NCBI GenBank assembly: GCA_907163375.1
Contig: CAJQUW010003017.1
Coordinates: 124,001 to 188,000, forward strand
Length of the DNA stretch: 64,000 bases
Reading direction: 5' to 3'
From: Prostheceraeus crozeri
Lineage: Eukaryota > Platyhelminthes > Polycladida > Euryleptidae
The notes below the pieces were generated by a model that saw only the letters and a list, made by a program, of their open reading frames with translations, was not told where the DNA came from and made no database searches. A program made the position numbers and the translations under genes. Below, piece after piece: positions 23,497 to 35,417 of the stretch (its first letter is position 1; every line of letters starts with the position of its first letter).

Positions 23497-24006
23497 TTAG
23501 TGTTGCTTAGCATCGTTCGAGATGTTGGGGGCAACCCCTTGCGCTGCCCCCGCTGCTCCGTTTAAAGGGACCGCAGCGCGATTCGGACAGTTGGTTTGGA
23601 TATGTCCTCTTTGATCACACCGAAAGCACAAAACCCGACAATCCTTCTTTAAATGGCCAATTCGATTGCATCCCAAACAGCGTCTACGTTGCACCACATT
23701 CGGATGATCCAACGATTGTGATGGATGCACTTGACTCCTATTCACACTCACACCAGCCGCAGCACAGATGGGCAATTCTGTCTTAGAAGGCCAAATCTTC
23801 TTCGATGCGCTCAAAACGTCAGCATAATTTACCTCGTTTCCAACTTGCATCTTTACTTGGTCTCTCACATTCTGAGGCAGGGAATCAAGCAGCAACAACC
23901 CGCAAATATAGTCCGTTGGATTCGAGCAAGTCCCTGGATTTCCACTTGCAACCGTGACCATCTTCCTGATTTTCTCTCCCACCACATCCAGTGAATCCCC
24001 GACCAC
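23497..24006 (-). CDS. Ty3-like gag, nucleocapsid end (fossil)
   Basis: Two CCHC zinc knuckles (CLGCNRIGHLKKDC and CFRCDQRGHIQTNC) after a short helical gag segment. The front of gag is not present here. Confidence 0.85.
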   Translation of the reverse strand: MVGDSLDVVGEKIRKMVTVASGNPGTCSNPTDYICGLLLLDSLPQNVRDQVKMQVGNEVNYADVLSASKKIWPSKTELPICAAAGVSVNRSQVHPSQSLDHPNVVQRRRCLGCNRIGHLKKDCRVLCFRCDQRGHIQTNCPNRAAVPLNGAAGAAQGVAPNISNDAKQH

Positions 24007-24249
24007 TGCCTTAGTGCCACAAGCGATATTCCATGCATCAACGCGACGCAGACCGAAAGAATTTCATGCTGTTATTAGAAACAGACGCAAAACAGTTAGC
24101 CCATACGTAAATCACACTGTAAATTAACTGTAAATTACATTTACGTGTTATAAACTGAAAATCACGGAAAATCATGCTCAACTTACTGACCATCGTTCCG
24201 TGTACCATAAAGTAGAAGTAGGTAGGGCCTACGGTATCGGTACATGTTG

Positions 24250-26488
24250 GCGAAGGAAAAAATCTGATGTATCATATGACATTTGTATGTACTATGTGAT
24301 CAGACAGACCAAAAGTGAATTCAGTTTCTCTTCTTGAAGAATTCGGTTACTTTTGACTGCTTGAGTGACAGCTTCTTGATCGAAGCATCTATCAATTTAT
24401 TTTCGATCTGTCTGGCATAGTCAACGAATACAGAGTCCGAATCAAGGCACTGTAGAAGATGTTGTATTCTGCGTATCATTAGAGTACCCTCCACAATAGT
24501 AGGTGGAGGTTCGATTGTTGGCTCATCATCATCATCAACATCCTCAGGATCATCTGCAGGAATCAAGCTCACCTCTATTTCATCCGTCTTGATGATCTCT
24601 CGGCAATTGATTTCCTCATCCGTATTGACGTAGTCGTCGAAGTTGAAGTCTGCTGGAATAATTCCTTCGTTGATCATGCAACTCCAGATATTTCGATGAT
24701 CCACCTCATGACTTTCACCATCAGGCAACAATTCGATGTCCCTTGGAGGATGAAATCCAACTTTCTTGAAACAATTTTGAATAGTCACTTCAGACACATT
24801 GTTCCATGCTTGTTTCAATATGTCCATGGATAACTTTATGTCAACCGAAAAGTCCAGTTTGTTTTCGAATGCGAATAAACGCCTCTTCGCAAGATCGTGA
24901 CGATAATGGGCTTTGAGACATCTGATCACACCAGCATCCAAGGGCTGTGTTTTCGAAGTTGTGTTCGGTGGCAGATAAACAAGTCTGACGTTTTGTAAGT
25001 TCGGGACGACCGGATGAGCAGTACAATTGTCCAACACCAATGCGACTTTCCTGTTCTGTTTGGCCATCGTTTGATCCAGTTTTCTCAGGTATTTCTCGAA
25101 GATCTCACTGGTCATCCAGGCTTTCTTGTTGTTTTCATATTGTAGTGGAGGCTTCTGAAGACCTTTGAAGCACCTTGGATTTGCGCTTTTCCCAATCACC
25201 AACAATGGGAAACGCTCCCCAGTCATGCTTGCAGTGATTTCACGGTAACTCTTTCCTTCGATAGACGGCCGCCAACACACTTCTCTTCTTTAAAAACATG
25301 CGTTCTATCAGGCAGACATCGATAGAAGAGACCAGTTTCATCACAATTCAGAATGTTTTCTGCAGCATAATCCTTCAGTAGGAGAGGTAGACGGTTGTTT
25401 AGCCAATCCGATGCTCCTTGTAGATCAGCCGATTGTCCTTCACCGTGAAGTTTCTTCGCGACGATGCCGTTTCGTTTCTTCCATCTATTGATCCAGTTGA
25501 TGTCAAGATTCTCGAAGTCAGGATATTGCAAATTTTCGGCATATTTTCTTGCCTTGGTGAGCAACATCTCACCGGAGATTGGTATGTTCTGTTCGCGAGC
25601 CAAGTGAAAGAATTTTGTCAATGGTTCGTCCACTTGATCAAAGTTATGAGCCTTGAACCGTTTCGCATCGGTCGGTCCACCTTCTTCAAATTTCGAGACA
25701 ATATTCTCTGCTTTCTTAATGTACCCTGCGATCGTACTTCTAGGAATACCTTTCAACTTCGCTATGTCCGTTTGCTTCATTCCACCCTGGTGTAGTTTCA
25801 CGATTTCATATTTGAGTTTAAGAGTACTCATTGTTGTTGTTAAAAAGGAGTAGACTAGCGTAAAAAAGAAGATGCACGTGTAGGTCGATGACAGCCGATT
25901 GATAGTGATGACCAACAGATAATGATCGAGTTAGCGATCAAGTAGGAAATTATAAGATCAGGTGCTCTAAGGAAAGAACTCAATTAAGCCTATGTTTGAT
26001 GCCTTCGCAAATGACACAAACAGATAATGAGCGAGTTAATTAACGATAAGTAGAAAATTATAAGATGAAGTGCTCTAAGGAAAAATTCAATTAAACCTAT
26101 GTTTGCTGTCTTCGCAATTGACACCTTTAACCACATACGCTATGTTTACTGTCTTCGCAATTGATACCTTTCACCTTCCCTGAACAATGGACAAATGTAA
26201 ACAAACTTAGTCGTCGATCCGATCGCCGCAGGTTACTACGGGACGGAATTTACTTTTGATGCCAATTATGAATTACATCACAATGGAATGATGAGACCAG
26301 ATAAGCGAATGAATGCCCGATTAATTACCGAATTTCATGTTGAGTTAGGCAAATTGTTGACTTACGCGAAGACGAGATACACAAATTTTCTTGTGTGTGA
26401 TAGATAGGATTTTTGGCGGGACTTGAACAAAATGACGATTTAAGCGAATAGTCGAGTTATGCGATGTCGAGTTATCCAATTCCTACTG
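24250..26488 (-). mobile_element. Tigger (pogo) transposon lodged in the LTR element
   Basis: One end is clear: on the minus strand CAGTAGGAATTGGATAACTC at 26488, bordered by TA at 26489-26490, directly against the 5' LTR. The opposite terminal repeat was searched for between 24000 and 24320 and not found, so that end is truncated or rearranged. The left limit is approximate. One transposase gene is inside. Confidence 0.78.
24321..25835 (-). pseudogene. Tigger/CENP-B-like transposase with one frameshift
   Basis: DNA-binding and DDE transposase of the pogo group. From about 25835 (MSTLKLKYEIVKLHQGG) come a CENP-B N-terminal helix-turn-helix (KQTDIAKLKGIPRSTIAGYI), a Tc5-type second helix-turn-helix (INWINRWKKRNGI), and the DDE_1 core: ILNCDETGLFYR (first Asp), VALVLDNCTAHP (second Asp), TSKTQPLDAGVIRCLK (third Asp). 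I count 30 residues between the last two. The acidic tail (DPEDVDDDDEPTIEPPP) and a lysine-rich C-terminus to 24321 follow. The two frames overlap around 25223-25280, where a frameshift lies; otherwise the gene is open. The upstream in-frame stretch to 25915 is probably untranslated. Confidence 0.86.
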
Positions 26489-26490
26489 TA

Positions 26491-26887
26491 CCTGCGTTCA
26501 GAACACCTTTACAACCGTTGTACAAAAAAATTCACCTTTACCTGACCAGAGATCTAACCTTCGATACCACATTAGCTGATTACCGCAAAACTGAAACTAG
26601 AGTCTTAACGACTGACCAAGTATAAAATTCAAACTAGTCGAAAAGTGAAAGCAGATCTCTGTTACAATGATAACTCAATCACGTTATGAAATATCTTAGG
26701 TAAACATACAACTTACCATGAAATCGCAAGCGAACACGCTTATAGTATATCTAGGTTAAGTCGAAGACAAAGATATAGCTATGGCAAATCGCGCCTTAGC
26801 GAGCGACAATTTATACTCAGCGCAGAGTCCATTAAATTTATGAAATATGAATTTAAACAAAACTCAAAATATCCCAACTCTTCTACA
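26491..26887 (-). repeat. 5' LTR of the Ty3-like element
   Basis: Same length as the 3' LTR, with about one difference in 397 bp. Its inner edge directly meets the TA next to the Tigger end. Confidence 0.88.
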
Positions 26888-27128
26888 CTCAGTTATAAAG
26901 AAAAAGTGATTGTGGGAATATTGTGCAAAATAGAGCCACAGTGAGCGAAGAGGAAGTATAGAGAGATTATTTTAAACTTGCTAACACTACGAAATCAACA
27001 ATGTAAAGCCATCAGACAAAAAATTGTTGAGCTATCAGACAATTGCCTCTCTGTAATTCTTTCATTCTATTCCATTCCGCGGATGGAGGACCAGGCTCAT
27101 CTTTTTCTTTTGAAAACTACACCTCACA
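26888..27128. other. Short spacer, no gene
   Basis: Between the 5' LTR and the CAGGGTGGCGAC end. No recognised content. Confidence 0.4.
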
Positions 27129-27485
27129 CAGGGTGGCGACCATGTACTTATTGTGCTTATCTTGTACTTATTTCGGCACATGGTACTTATTTGTACTTAA
27201 TTGTACTTACTTTTGGTGTATTGTACTTATTATAATTTGATGATGAGTTAAGTATGGTATTTTGCTTACTACTTAACATAAACGTAAAAAACAGCCGAAA
27301 GTCGGCAGGTGAAATGCTTGCATTGGTTGTGATTATGGACAATTTTATGTATCAGAATTTTGTTACCAAATAATTTTTTTGGTATAGTTAGTTGTGAAAC
27401 TTGAACTGAATTATTTGTCAGTCAAACATTTAAAATATGGCATCAATTATCAAAACATACGTCCTCTCGGCTGCGCTACGAACTC

Positions 27486-27527
27486 GGTTGCAGTCCAGAC
27501 TTTTCTTACCAAGTCCAGACTGCAACC
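27486..27527. repeat. Short imperfect palindrome
   Basis: GGTTGCAGTCCAGACTT, an 8-base loop, then AAGTCCAGACTGCAACC: a 17-bp stem with two mismatches. Confidence 0.5.
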
Positions 27528-27828
27528 ACCAAATCCGAGTCCAATACGCAACTGATGACTAAAAACATGCGCAGACGGCTTCGTATACGTACGTGTACGT
27601 ATTTTACGTCCAAATACTCTCATGCTATCATCAGGAGGCATCTCGCAAAACCTATACTACACGTCTTCCTCTGATATGCCCACTGAACGTGAATTATTAT
27701 AATCAGATTTGATATCAGATATATTTCTCTTCAGATTTGATACACATCTTTTCCACTGACTACAGTCGATCAAATAACCAACATATCGTGCTTGTCACTG
27801 TCGTCTAGTCTCCGCGTTGGATGCTGTA

Positions 27829-29257
27829 CAGCTGCCGCCAAAAGTCTCTTGACCAGTAAAAAAAGCCTATTTTTGTCGTCAATCATTATATTTTGAAACA
27901 ACAAAGTTACAAGCTAAAACTATTGTTCCAAAGTTATTTTTACATAGAAAAGACGGTAAAAAAACTCAAAAAAGTCAGTATTTGGAGTGGCTACCTCGGT
28001 TTTTAAAAGTACAGCTTCGATTCTGCGTGGCATACTTTCCGCCAGTTTTTTGCAAATAATTGCGTTGATGTCCGTGCACCAAACTTGCTTGACACAGTTC
28101 TTGAGGTCTTCCAGGCTTGTGGGTTTGCGCTCGGCAACTTTGTTTTTCATAATGTACCATAGGATTTCGATGGGGTTAAGGTCCGGGCTATTGCCAGGCC
28201 ACGGACCAAGGACTTCAATGTGTTCATCGCACATCCATTTTTTGACAGATTTCGCTTGACGACAAGGAGCTCCGTCATGCATAAACACATGTGTCTGTCG
28301 CACCTGCATCATTGGTTGAAGACGATCTTTCAGCATATCCAGATAGTTGCTCGCCCTCATGGTGGTCCCAGGAGGCAGAAAGTACAAACTTCCTCTTCCA
28401 CTGCCAGAAAAGCTGCCCCAAATCTTGACCTGAGGAGAATGCTTGAGTGTTGGGATGATGTACCGCTGATCAAAGCAGCGATTGGGTGGTCTTAGAACCT
28501 TCCTGGATCCTCGATTGGCGAACTATTGGATGACGGTCTCATGGCTGAAGAGAACATTAGACCACATTTCAGGTGTCCAATCCTTGAATTTGTGGCAGAA
28601 GGCGAGTCGATCTCTAATGTTCTTGGCTGACAGGTTCGGCTTCCTGGCAGGTCTGTAGACTTTCAATTGGAATTCTTCAGTGAGTCGTCGTTGTACTGTG
28701 CGAATTGATACGACTTGCGGCAAACCGACCTTGATTTCATCTGCCGAGAGCAATGGATTCGATAAACAGGTCCGCCGGATACACCTATCCGTGGTAGGTG
28801 ATGTCACGCGAGGTCTTCCGCTTCGTGTCCGCGATACAAATCCGCCCGTCTCCAAAAATCTCTTGATAGTGAAGTTAAAGCGCTGCTTGGACACTCCAAC
28901 TTGCCTCCCCACTTCTGCTTGGCTCATGCCAGACTGCCAGAGAGCTATAATTTGCACTCGCTTTGTCTGTAGAATCTCCATTGTCCGATAGCGTAACAGA
29001 CAGATAATACCAGCCATACCAGCAAATCTGCTTTCATACGGCTTGCTTGCTGAAACGTATTCACCTGACTATTGAAGTAAAGAAGTCAGATAACTTACGC
29101 TCATTCGTCATATTCGGGTTCCACGATACAAGATTCGACCATTAGATGTAGATTAAACATGAAGAAATGAACATAAAACATGTATTCGTGAGCAATTACA
29201 AAAGTAGTGAAATAATGCATAAAATAGCAGAAGTCAAGAGACTTTTGGCGGCAGCAG
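27829..29257 (-). mobile_element. DD35E Tc1-like transposon
   Basis: A 1429-bp element with TA on both sides (27827-27828, 29258-29259). Its inverted repeats of about 26 bp have one mismatch (CAGCTGCCGCCAAAAGTCTC at the left; CTGCTGCCGCCAAAAGTCTC at the right, reverse complemented). It carries one transposase gene on the minus strand, and the ends are well preserved. Confidence 0.92.
27920..28981 (-). pseudogene. Tc1-like (DD35E) transposase, one in-frame stop and a lost catalytic Asp
   Basis: ATG at 28981 (MEILQTKRVQIIALWQSGMS) is the likely start. In one reading frame come a paired-type helix-turn-helix (MSQAEVGRQVGVSKQRFN), the GRPR-like hook (RSGRPRVTSP), a second helix-turn-helix (VSIRTVQRRL), then the DDE core: VLFSHETVIQ, where family members have Asp in place of His; VFMHDGAPCRQ (second Asp); GNSPDLNPIEILWYIMK (Glu). 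I count 35 residues between Asp and Glu, so DD35E rather than the classical 34. A single TAG at 28523-28525, probably from CAG, interrupts the frame, which otherwise runs to the stop at 27920. About 353 residues. Inactive as it stands but recently functional. Confidence 0.88.
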
Positions 29258-31700
29258 TATATCTTCTACTATTCGCCAGGAGCAGAAAGGCAGAATTCGC
29301 AGAGGAGCAGAAATTTCAGCGATAACCTGATACCTCCTGCTTGAAGACTATCAGAACCATGTGGATTTCCAGTTGCTGCTGCTTTCATCTGGAACGGTCT
29401 ACCAGCAGTCCTGAAACTCAACCTCCTCAGCTTCAGTGAGAAGAGTTGCGGGTGAACTCTTGCACTGTGCAATCTCCAATCCAATGCATTGATGTTTTAC
29501 TCACCTTCACCTCCCAAGGATGCCGTACATCTACTACTGTCATGTTATCTGATAACTTTCTACGAAAGAATATACAAATGTTTTAGAAGTCCTTCGACGT
29601 ATCAGATGTTATTGCAATCATGCAACAAACTTCGCTGGTTATTTTCTGGTGATGACTGTGAATATCACTTGAATTTCAACTGACGTTATGATGATTTGAA
29701 ATATGCTGACTGAAGTTCTTCATCACTAATTATGTTATACAACCGTGTCTGTAACACTGAACGTGGCATTATTCATTTTGATGAATATATAATTTATGTA
29801 ACGATGCCTTTTCATTTACGTTTGTTCACATCAGTTGTCGTTGAAAATGCAACATCTAGCTAATATATAATGTTATGTTGGTATACTCTTTGATGATCAA
29901 CATTCAATGCGTGTTCTCAAACGAGAGTAAATAAACTCGCGTAAATAACTACGCTATGTACATACATTGTGTGATATACTTCTTGTAATTATCATGTTTC
30001 CTCATAAATGATAATACATGAAATCTGCTAAATGAGATTTTCTATTGATTTTCATTTGCACAAAACAATTTTTTGATGTTCGAGAAATTCAATTGACCAC
30101 GGAGATATGGATTTCATGGCTACTAGAAAATTCCACACAAGGAGGATTTAGCTGAGCAAGTTGCGACTAATTGTCGGTATGTTGCATTGTTATTGTTCCA
30201 TGTATTGTTGATATGTTTTTCTATTAATTTGATGCTCCGTATGTATGTACACGTATTGTATTGCAATTATAGTATGCATATTTGTGGGAATGAGATCCAA
30301 TTACGACGATGTACATCCCCTAACAACCGGTCATTTGAGATAAGATCTTTGATGTTTAGGGCAATATACACGTAAATTTAGGTTGCAGAACGAATCCGGT
30401 ACATTTTGCCTAGTGGAATATTGGGGACTGTGCTAGTGAAATCAGATTATGTTCTTATAGAAATCAAGAGCATGCATACTAATCAGTAACATGTCATTCT
30501 GTATCGTACAAGCCGGCTACATGTAAGGCAATGGAAAATAAGTAATTCAACAGTAGCCTATATTGAGGACACCATTGAAATGATATAAGGGTATAAAAAG
30601 ATATTCAATGTAAAAATAGTGTAATCATATCTCTAGCACAATTTGAAATAATAAATAAAAGCTTAAAAAATTTGCATATTTTTTGGTGTTGGCAAACTGT
30701 CCGGATTCCTGTAGAACACCCTATTTATCTTATCATTTGTTGTAGCCTTTGAAGGTCACTTACACTATGATGCCAGACAAGGATTTACCAAGAACGTATA
30801 TACTACATTATCTTCATTTGTGAGGAAGAAATTTCTGGATTTGAAATATGTCACAGAGCACTATTTCCTTGCCTTGCCCTTCCAATAGGGAAAATAATAT
30901 TTCATTGAAAAACTGATTTTAGAGACTCATACGTATATTACTCATAGGCTATTCAACACCTTTCAAGTTCAAATCCGGAAAAAGTAGATTCAACAAAAGA
31001 CAAAATAAGGGCTTGGAATTCATAGATATTCTCGTCTGTTTGTGTAATATACGGGAGAGAAATGATTCTAGCGGTATGCAAATATGCAGCATACATGGAT
31101 GTATCACGAATATAATATTCCGAGAGCCACCGACGATTTTCCCCTAAATTTGCGTACGATGATCTTCATAGCATGGATTTGTAGATCTTGAAACGTTGAT
31201 TAGAAAAATCGAATTCTCAAGTTCCACAGCCAGTCGCTTTCAGTTAAAGGGAACGTTGAGAGTATTCACTCTTCGGAATTCTTTGGACAAAATTCATCTT
31301 CAAAATCGACCGATTTTTGAAAATGTTTATGTTTTCAAAATATTTTCGTGATTAGCTCAAGTTATTTTTTTCCATTTAGTTATAAAATTATCTTGAGTAA
31401 GTTATAATAAAATAGCTTCTCTTGAATAAGTTGTAATTGAAAGAATCTGTATGCATATGATAATGAACCAGTGAACTACCAAATAATGTTAACTTGATGT
31501 AAGGCGCAAGAACACATTGTCGTGTCTGCGCAATAAATATTTTGAATATGCTATTATCTGAACGCAAATTCATTTAATATCAGATTAAATATAATAAATA
31601 TAAACATTTCACTCACTAGTCCGCAAATACCCTAATCGCCCAATTACCGTTTATCGCTATAGCGTGTCAATAATCGTCCAATGATTCGGTACACCCCCTT
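29258..31700. other. No complete gene; possible LINE ORF2 tail near 29340-29430
   Basis: On the plus strand GFPVAAAFIWNGLPAVL resembles the C-terminal end of LINE ORF2 proteins (family pattern FPVAAAFIWNSLP). The rest is AT-rich DNA with no recognised feature. Confidence 0.35.
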
Positions 31701-32259
31701 ATTAGTATGGATGATGACTGGTTGCATATAATTCTGATTATTGCATTCTACTGTATATTGTCATGGAATGAATATTGAATTACAGGACCTGAAGTTGTAT
31801 TTACTTTCTCTCTTCAGATACCAGAAAATTCCAGGACAGCAGAAATCTTTCAATTTATTTCAAGCTAAATGGAAGGACGATGCGAGATTTTGTTTAACTC
31901 TCAATAATGGTGAAATCTTTCCTTGGATTCAGTCCGGCAAAGGTGCAAGGGAAGCCATCTGCGTTCTATGTTCAACATCGATTAATGTTGCCAACATGGG
32001 TTCATCTGCCCTGATGGCTCATTCTAAGACTAAAAACACAAAGAACTTGCTGATTCGAAGGTGAAGAGCATTCCCTTGTTAACGATAAAGCCTGAAAATA
32101 AGGAGCTTCAACAACAGGAAACAGAGAAACCGAAAGAGGACCGCATCAAAGAGGCGACGAGGACAATTTCTTTTCCACTCACAAACTCGGTTGCTGCTCA
32201 TCGGGCTGAGATATTGTGGGTTGCGAGGAGGATCATGGCTGGAAACTCGAAGAGATCTA

Positions 32260-33148
32260 CGAGGGGTGATTGAAAAGTTCGCGGCCCGATATAGAAAAAA
32301 GCATATTTCGCATACGATACATATTTATTTTTCGACATAATCGCCCCTACAATCAACACACTAAGCCCAACGGTGCTGCAATGCGCGGATCCCTTGCTCA
32401 TAGAAGTGTGAGTCTTTGTAGTCCAGATACTCCTCAACGGCCTCCATGACGTCACTGTTGGATGCGAAGTGCTGACCACTGAGCTCCAATTTCATTTTTG
32501 AGAAGAGATGAAAGTCCGATGGTGCCAGATCAGGAGAATAGGGTGGATGGGAAATGATGTCAAACCCACAACCTTGGATGGCAGACATGGCGGTAGCGGA
32601 GGTGTGAGCAGTCGTGGCACCCATCGAGCGGAGACTTTGTTCATGCCAAGTTCATGATGGATGATGTTATGGACACGCTCTTGTGAAATCTTCAGTTCGA
32701 AGGCAATCTTTCGCTCGGTTGTACGGCGATCATCAAGAATAATCTTTTGAACATGATCGATCACATCTTCTGTGCTCACTGTCACTGGTCTTCCACAACG
32801 GGGATCATCTTCCTTGCTTGAATTCTGAAGCCCACTTCTTGACTGTGGTGTAGGACGGAGCTTTCTCACCAAGTGTTCCAACCATATCATCATGACTCTC
32901 CTTTGGTGTGAGTCCTTTCAAGCCGAGATAACGAATGACAGCTCGATTTGAAACGTGATCCATCTTACGCAACACTTATCTGACTAACTGACTGATAGTT
33001 AAGTAGCTGTGGTTTACCAACAGTTCACCGGATCGACTGATCACTCGTCATGCGCCGTCAGCACATTCCATTGTATCAATCCACATGTGCATAATGACCT
33101 GGCTTTAAGATTTCTATGTCAGGCCGCGAACTTATCAATCACCCCTCG
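32260..33148 (-). mobile_element. Internally deleted mariner element inside the hAT-like gene
   Basis: An 889-bp element with TA at 32258-32259 and 33149-33150 and ~28-bp inverted repeats (CGAGGGGTGATTGAAAAGTT and CGAGGGGTGATTGATAAGTT). A full mariner is about 1.3 kb, so roughly 0.4 kb is missing. Confidence 0.92.
32333..32963 (-). pseudogene. Mariner transposase remnant lacking most of the catalytic core
   Basis: ATG at 32963 (MDHVSNRAVIRYLGLKGLTP) begins the N-terminal helix-turn-helix, then EDDPRCGRPVTVSTEDV and HHELGMNKVSARWVPRLL. The sequence then jumps to the C-terminal half (HPPYSPDLAPSDFHLFSKM, EQGIRALQHRW, CVDCRGDYVEK). The deletion removes the first and second catalytic Asp of the D,D34D triad; the third remains. 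Additional frame changes and a stop near the end confirm a dead copy. Family call is firm from the conserved blocks. Confidence 0.88.
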
Positions 33149-35417
33149 TATAAGTGGCAGTGGTGACCTCTTCCGGAAGATGTTTCCTGACTCTGAGATT
33201 GCGCGGGGTTTTCAAATGGAACGGGACAAGTCTCAATACATTGCTGCTTATGGACTAGGACAATACTACAAGGAGGAAATCTATCGCTTGAGCAGGAATG
33301 CCAAAGACTGATGAGGCTTTAAACAGCGTTCTGCAAAAAGGACAATTAGATGTTTACATCCAATTCTTCTGTGATACGCAGAAGCAAGTTGTAGCTGTAT
33401 ACTTGACATCTGTGTTCTTAACGAAAGCCAGAGCAAGTGATATTTTCCAGGCATTATCACGAGTCATTGATGACCTCATGAAACCAAAGCTACTCTAAAT
33501 TCAAATGGACGGTCCAAATGTAAATTTCGCATTTCTCCGGTCCTTTGAGCAATCCTTACGGGAAAAGCAATTGTTGGACTTAGGGTCTTGTGGTCTCCAT
33601 ACACTAAACGGTGCACTTCAGTTTGGTTTTGATTCCAGTGACTCTCCTGATTGGGACATTTCCCAGTTCCTCAAAAGCATTTACTACCTCTTCCACGAAT
33701 CACCTGCGCGGCGCGGTGAGTATCTAGCCGTTGTTGGGGAGAAAAAATTCCCAATGAAATTCTGCCCAACAAGATGGACCGAGAATGTCAAAGTGGTTGA
33801 TCGAGCCCTTGAACTACTGGATTCATTGAAGAAGTACGTAGATGCTGTCGAGTCCAAACACTTCGTAGAAATTGATGGCACTCCATCAAAATTGACTGTG
33901 CCCAAAAACAATTCTTTCAAGATTGTCCAAAAAGCCGTACAAGATCCCCTACTCGAAGCACGTCTTTGGTTCTTTCTTTCCTGCTCTTCGGAAGTTTTGG
34001 ACTTTCTAACGAAATTCCAGTGTGATCAACCAGTGTCCATATTTTTGTATGGAGAACTGCAATCCATTTTCAAGAACTTTCTGCGCCGAATTGTCAAGCG
34101 TGAAGTGGCTGAATCATGGTCATCGACAAACGGACTCAAATGCTTGGACGATGAGAACCTGCTCCCCATTCGAGAAGTCGACATAGGTTTAGCAGCCACA
34201 CGATCACTTCGCAAACATCGAAGTATCAAGGAAAAGTTCAATGTGGAATTCCGAATGGATGCTAGGACCATCCTGGTGTTGATAGTCAAGAAGATCTGGG
34301 AACGCTCGCCTTTGTCAAAGCCACTAACAAAGAGTTTGTCTGGGTTCAATCCAGAGTGCTTCCTTACCAACCAAAACCGCAGCGAAGTAAGGGTAAGGAG
34401 AGTGATGGAGATGCTTGTTGATGGCGATCATATCGGTCTCGTGGAGGCGGAAGACTGCCTTCGGCAGTGGAAAAAATTTGTCTGCGATGAGGCAGTCATT
34501 TCGGAAGCAAGATCTTTTAAGCCTTTCTGTGATCGCATCGATGATTTCTACTATCACCTTATGGCAGACTCACAAGCATACTCCAGCATCTTCAAGATCA
34601 TGAAAAAAATATTGATTTTGTCGCATGGGAATGCTCTCGTCGAACGTGGAGTGAGTGCAAATAAGCACCTTCTTGAAGAAACTGTTGTTTTGCTGCGTCA
34701 TGCATATGATGGTATCAAGCGTGCGACCTAACCATATGGTGATCAACCAACAAATTATGAACGCTTGCCGGGTCGCCAGAAGCCGGTGTCTTCAAGCGAG
34801 AGAAGCTCGAAAAGCGTTAGACGACTCGAAGAAAAAACAGCATGAGGAAAGAATGCAAGGATTGAAGGAGATACGGGAGCTGCAGGCCGTCAAGAGAAAG
34901 CTCCAAGACGATTCAGAAGCTGTGGAGGACAGACTAAGAGAACTGAACAAAAAGTGTCGACTCTAGACTATCGGAGATATAGTTTGTTTTCTTTTATCAT
35001 CATCAATCTTTTATTATAGTGAATGTCATGTACCGTTTCGTTCTTCAATTCAGGTTCACACATTTAGTAGGCCAAATCAGAAAGTAGACCTAAAACTCTG
35101 CAATATGTACATGTTGCGTCAAAACAGTAGTTACAATGTACTTATAAAATTTCTGAAAATGTACTTATTTCCCGAGATTCAAAAGTAGTCGCCACCCTGT
35201 CACAACTATTGTCAGGCAGATACGTCACTTTCATACCAAACCGGAACCTACACAGGGATGCGCCTGATTTATCCGGAGCGCATTTTATTAGAAATTCTGT
35301 AAGTTGATTAAACGTTTGTCGTGCAGGCGTCAACATCAAATCTGGCACGCCTGCCTGTTGTGGAGGTTTACCAATCCACTACACTCGCGGGTTCGCAATG
35401 CTGCGTTCCATTTACAT

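Larger units (their letters stand above)
20021..26887 (-). mobile_element. Ty3-like LTR retrotransposon (fossil) with a Tigger insertion
   Basis: Two direct LTRs of about 397 bp (20021-20417 and 26491-26887) differ at about one base, so insertion was recent. On the minus strand the order is gag (zinc-knuckle end), protease, reverse transcriptase/RNase H, integrase. That order with RT before integrase is Ty3/Gypsy-like; BEL/Pao is not excluded. A purine tract precedes the 3' LTR at about 20418-20428. The frames that remain are largely open, but the 5' leader and front of gag are missing where a Tigger element sits, so the copy is broken (few breaks). No clear target duplication was seen. Confidence 0.88.
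31818..34966 (+). pseudogene. hAT-like transposase, broken by frameshifts and a mariner insertion
   Basis: The probable coding exon starts after TTTCTCTCTTCAG at 31817. A BED-like zinc finger (AICVLCSTSINVANMGSSAL, then AHSK) is followed by a linker, then the block ISGSGDLFRKMFPDSEIARG, the segment CGLHTLNGALQFGFD with MKFCPTRWTENVKVVDRAL, and the C-terminal dimerisation block SHGNALVERGVSANKHLLEE, ending in a charged coiled coil (QAREARKALDDSKKKQHEER). The mariner at 32260-33148 splits it and the frame changes several times (near 32062, 33300-33505 and 34700). The longest intact piece is 33505-34731. The same family as the older relic at 15.2-17.0 kb. Function inferred from domain layout. 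Confidence 0.72.
27129..35199 (+). mobile_element. Candidate large hAT-like element (CAGGGTGGCGAC ends) with later insertions
   Basis: CAGGGTGGCGAC at 27129 and its reverse complement ending at 35199 are both followed inward by several TGTACTTATT motifs, as expected of terminal and subterminal repeats. A hAT-like transposase gene (31818-34966) lies inside near the right end. If real, the element is 8071 bp and was enlarged by a DD35E Tc1 (27829-29257) and a mariner (32260-33148). The 8-bp neighbours (ACCTCACA and TCACAACT) do not form a duplication, so the two ends could belong to different copies. Confidence 0.45.

Noticed and set aside
27987-28495. Plus-strand frames across the DD35E element
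   Set aside because: Antisense shadows of the transposase, which has the family motifs on the minus strand.
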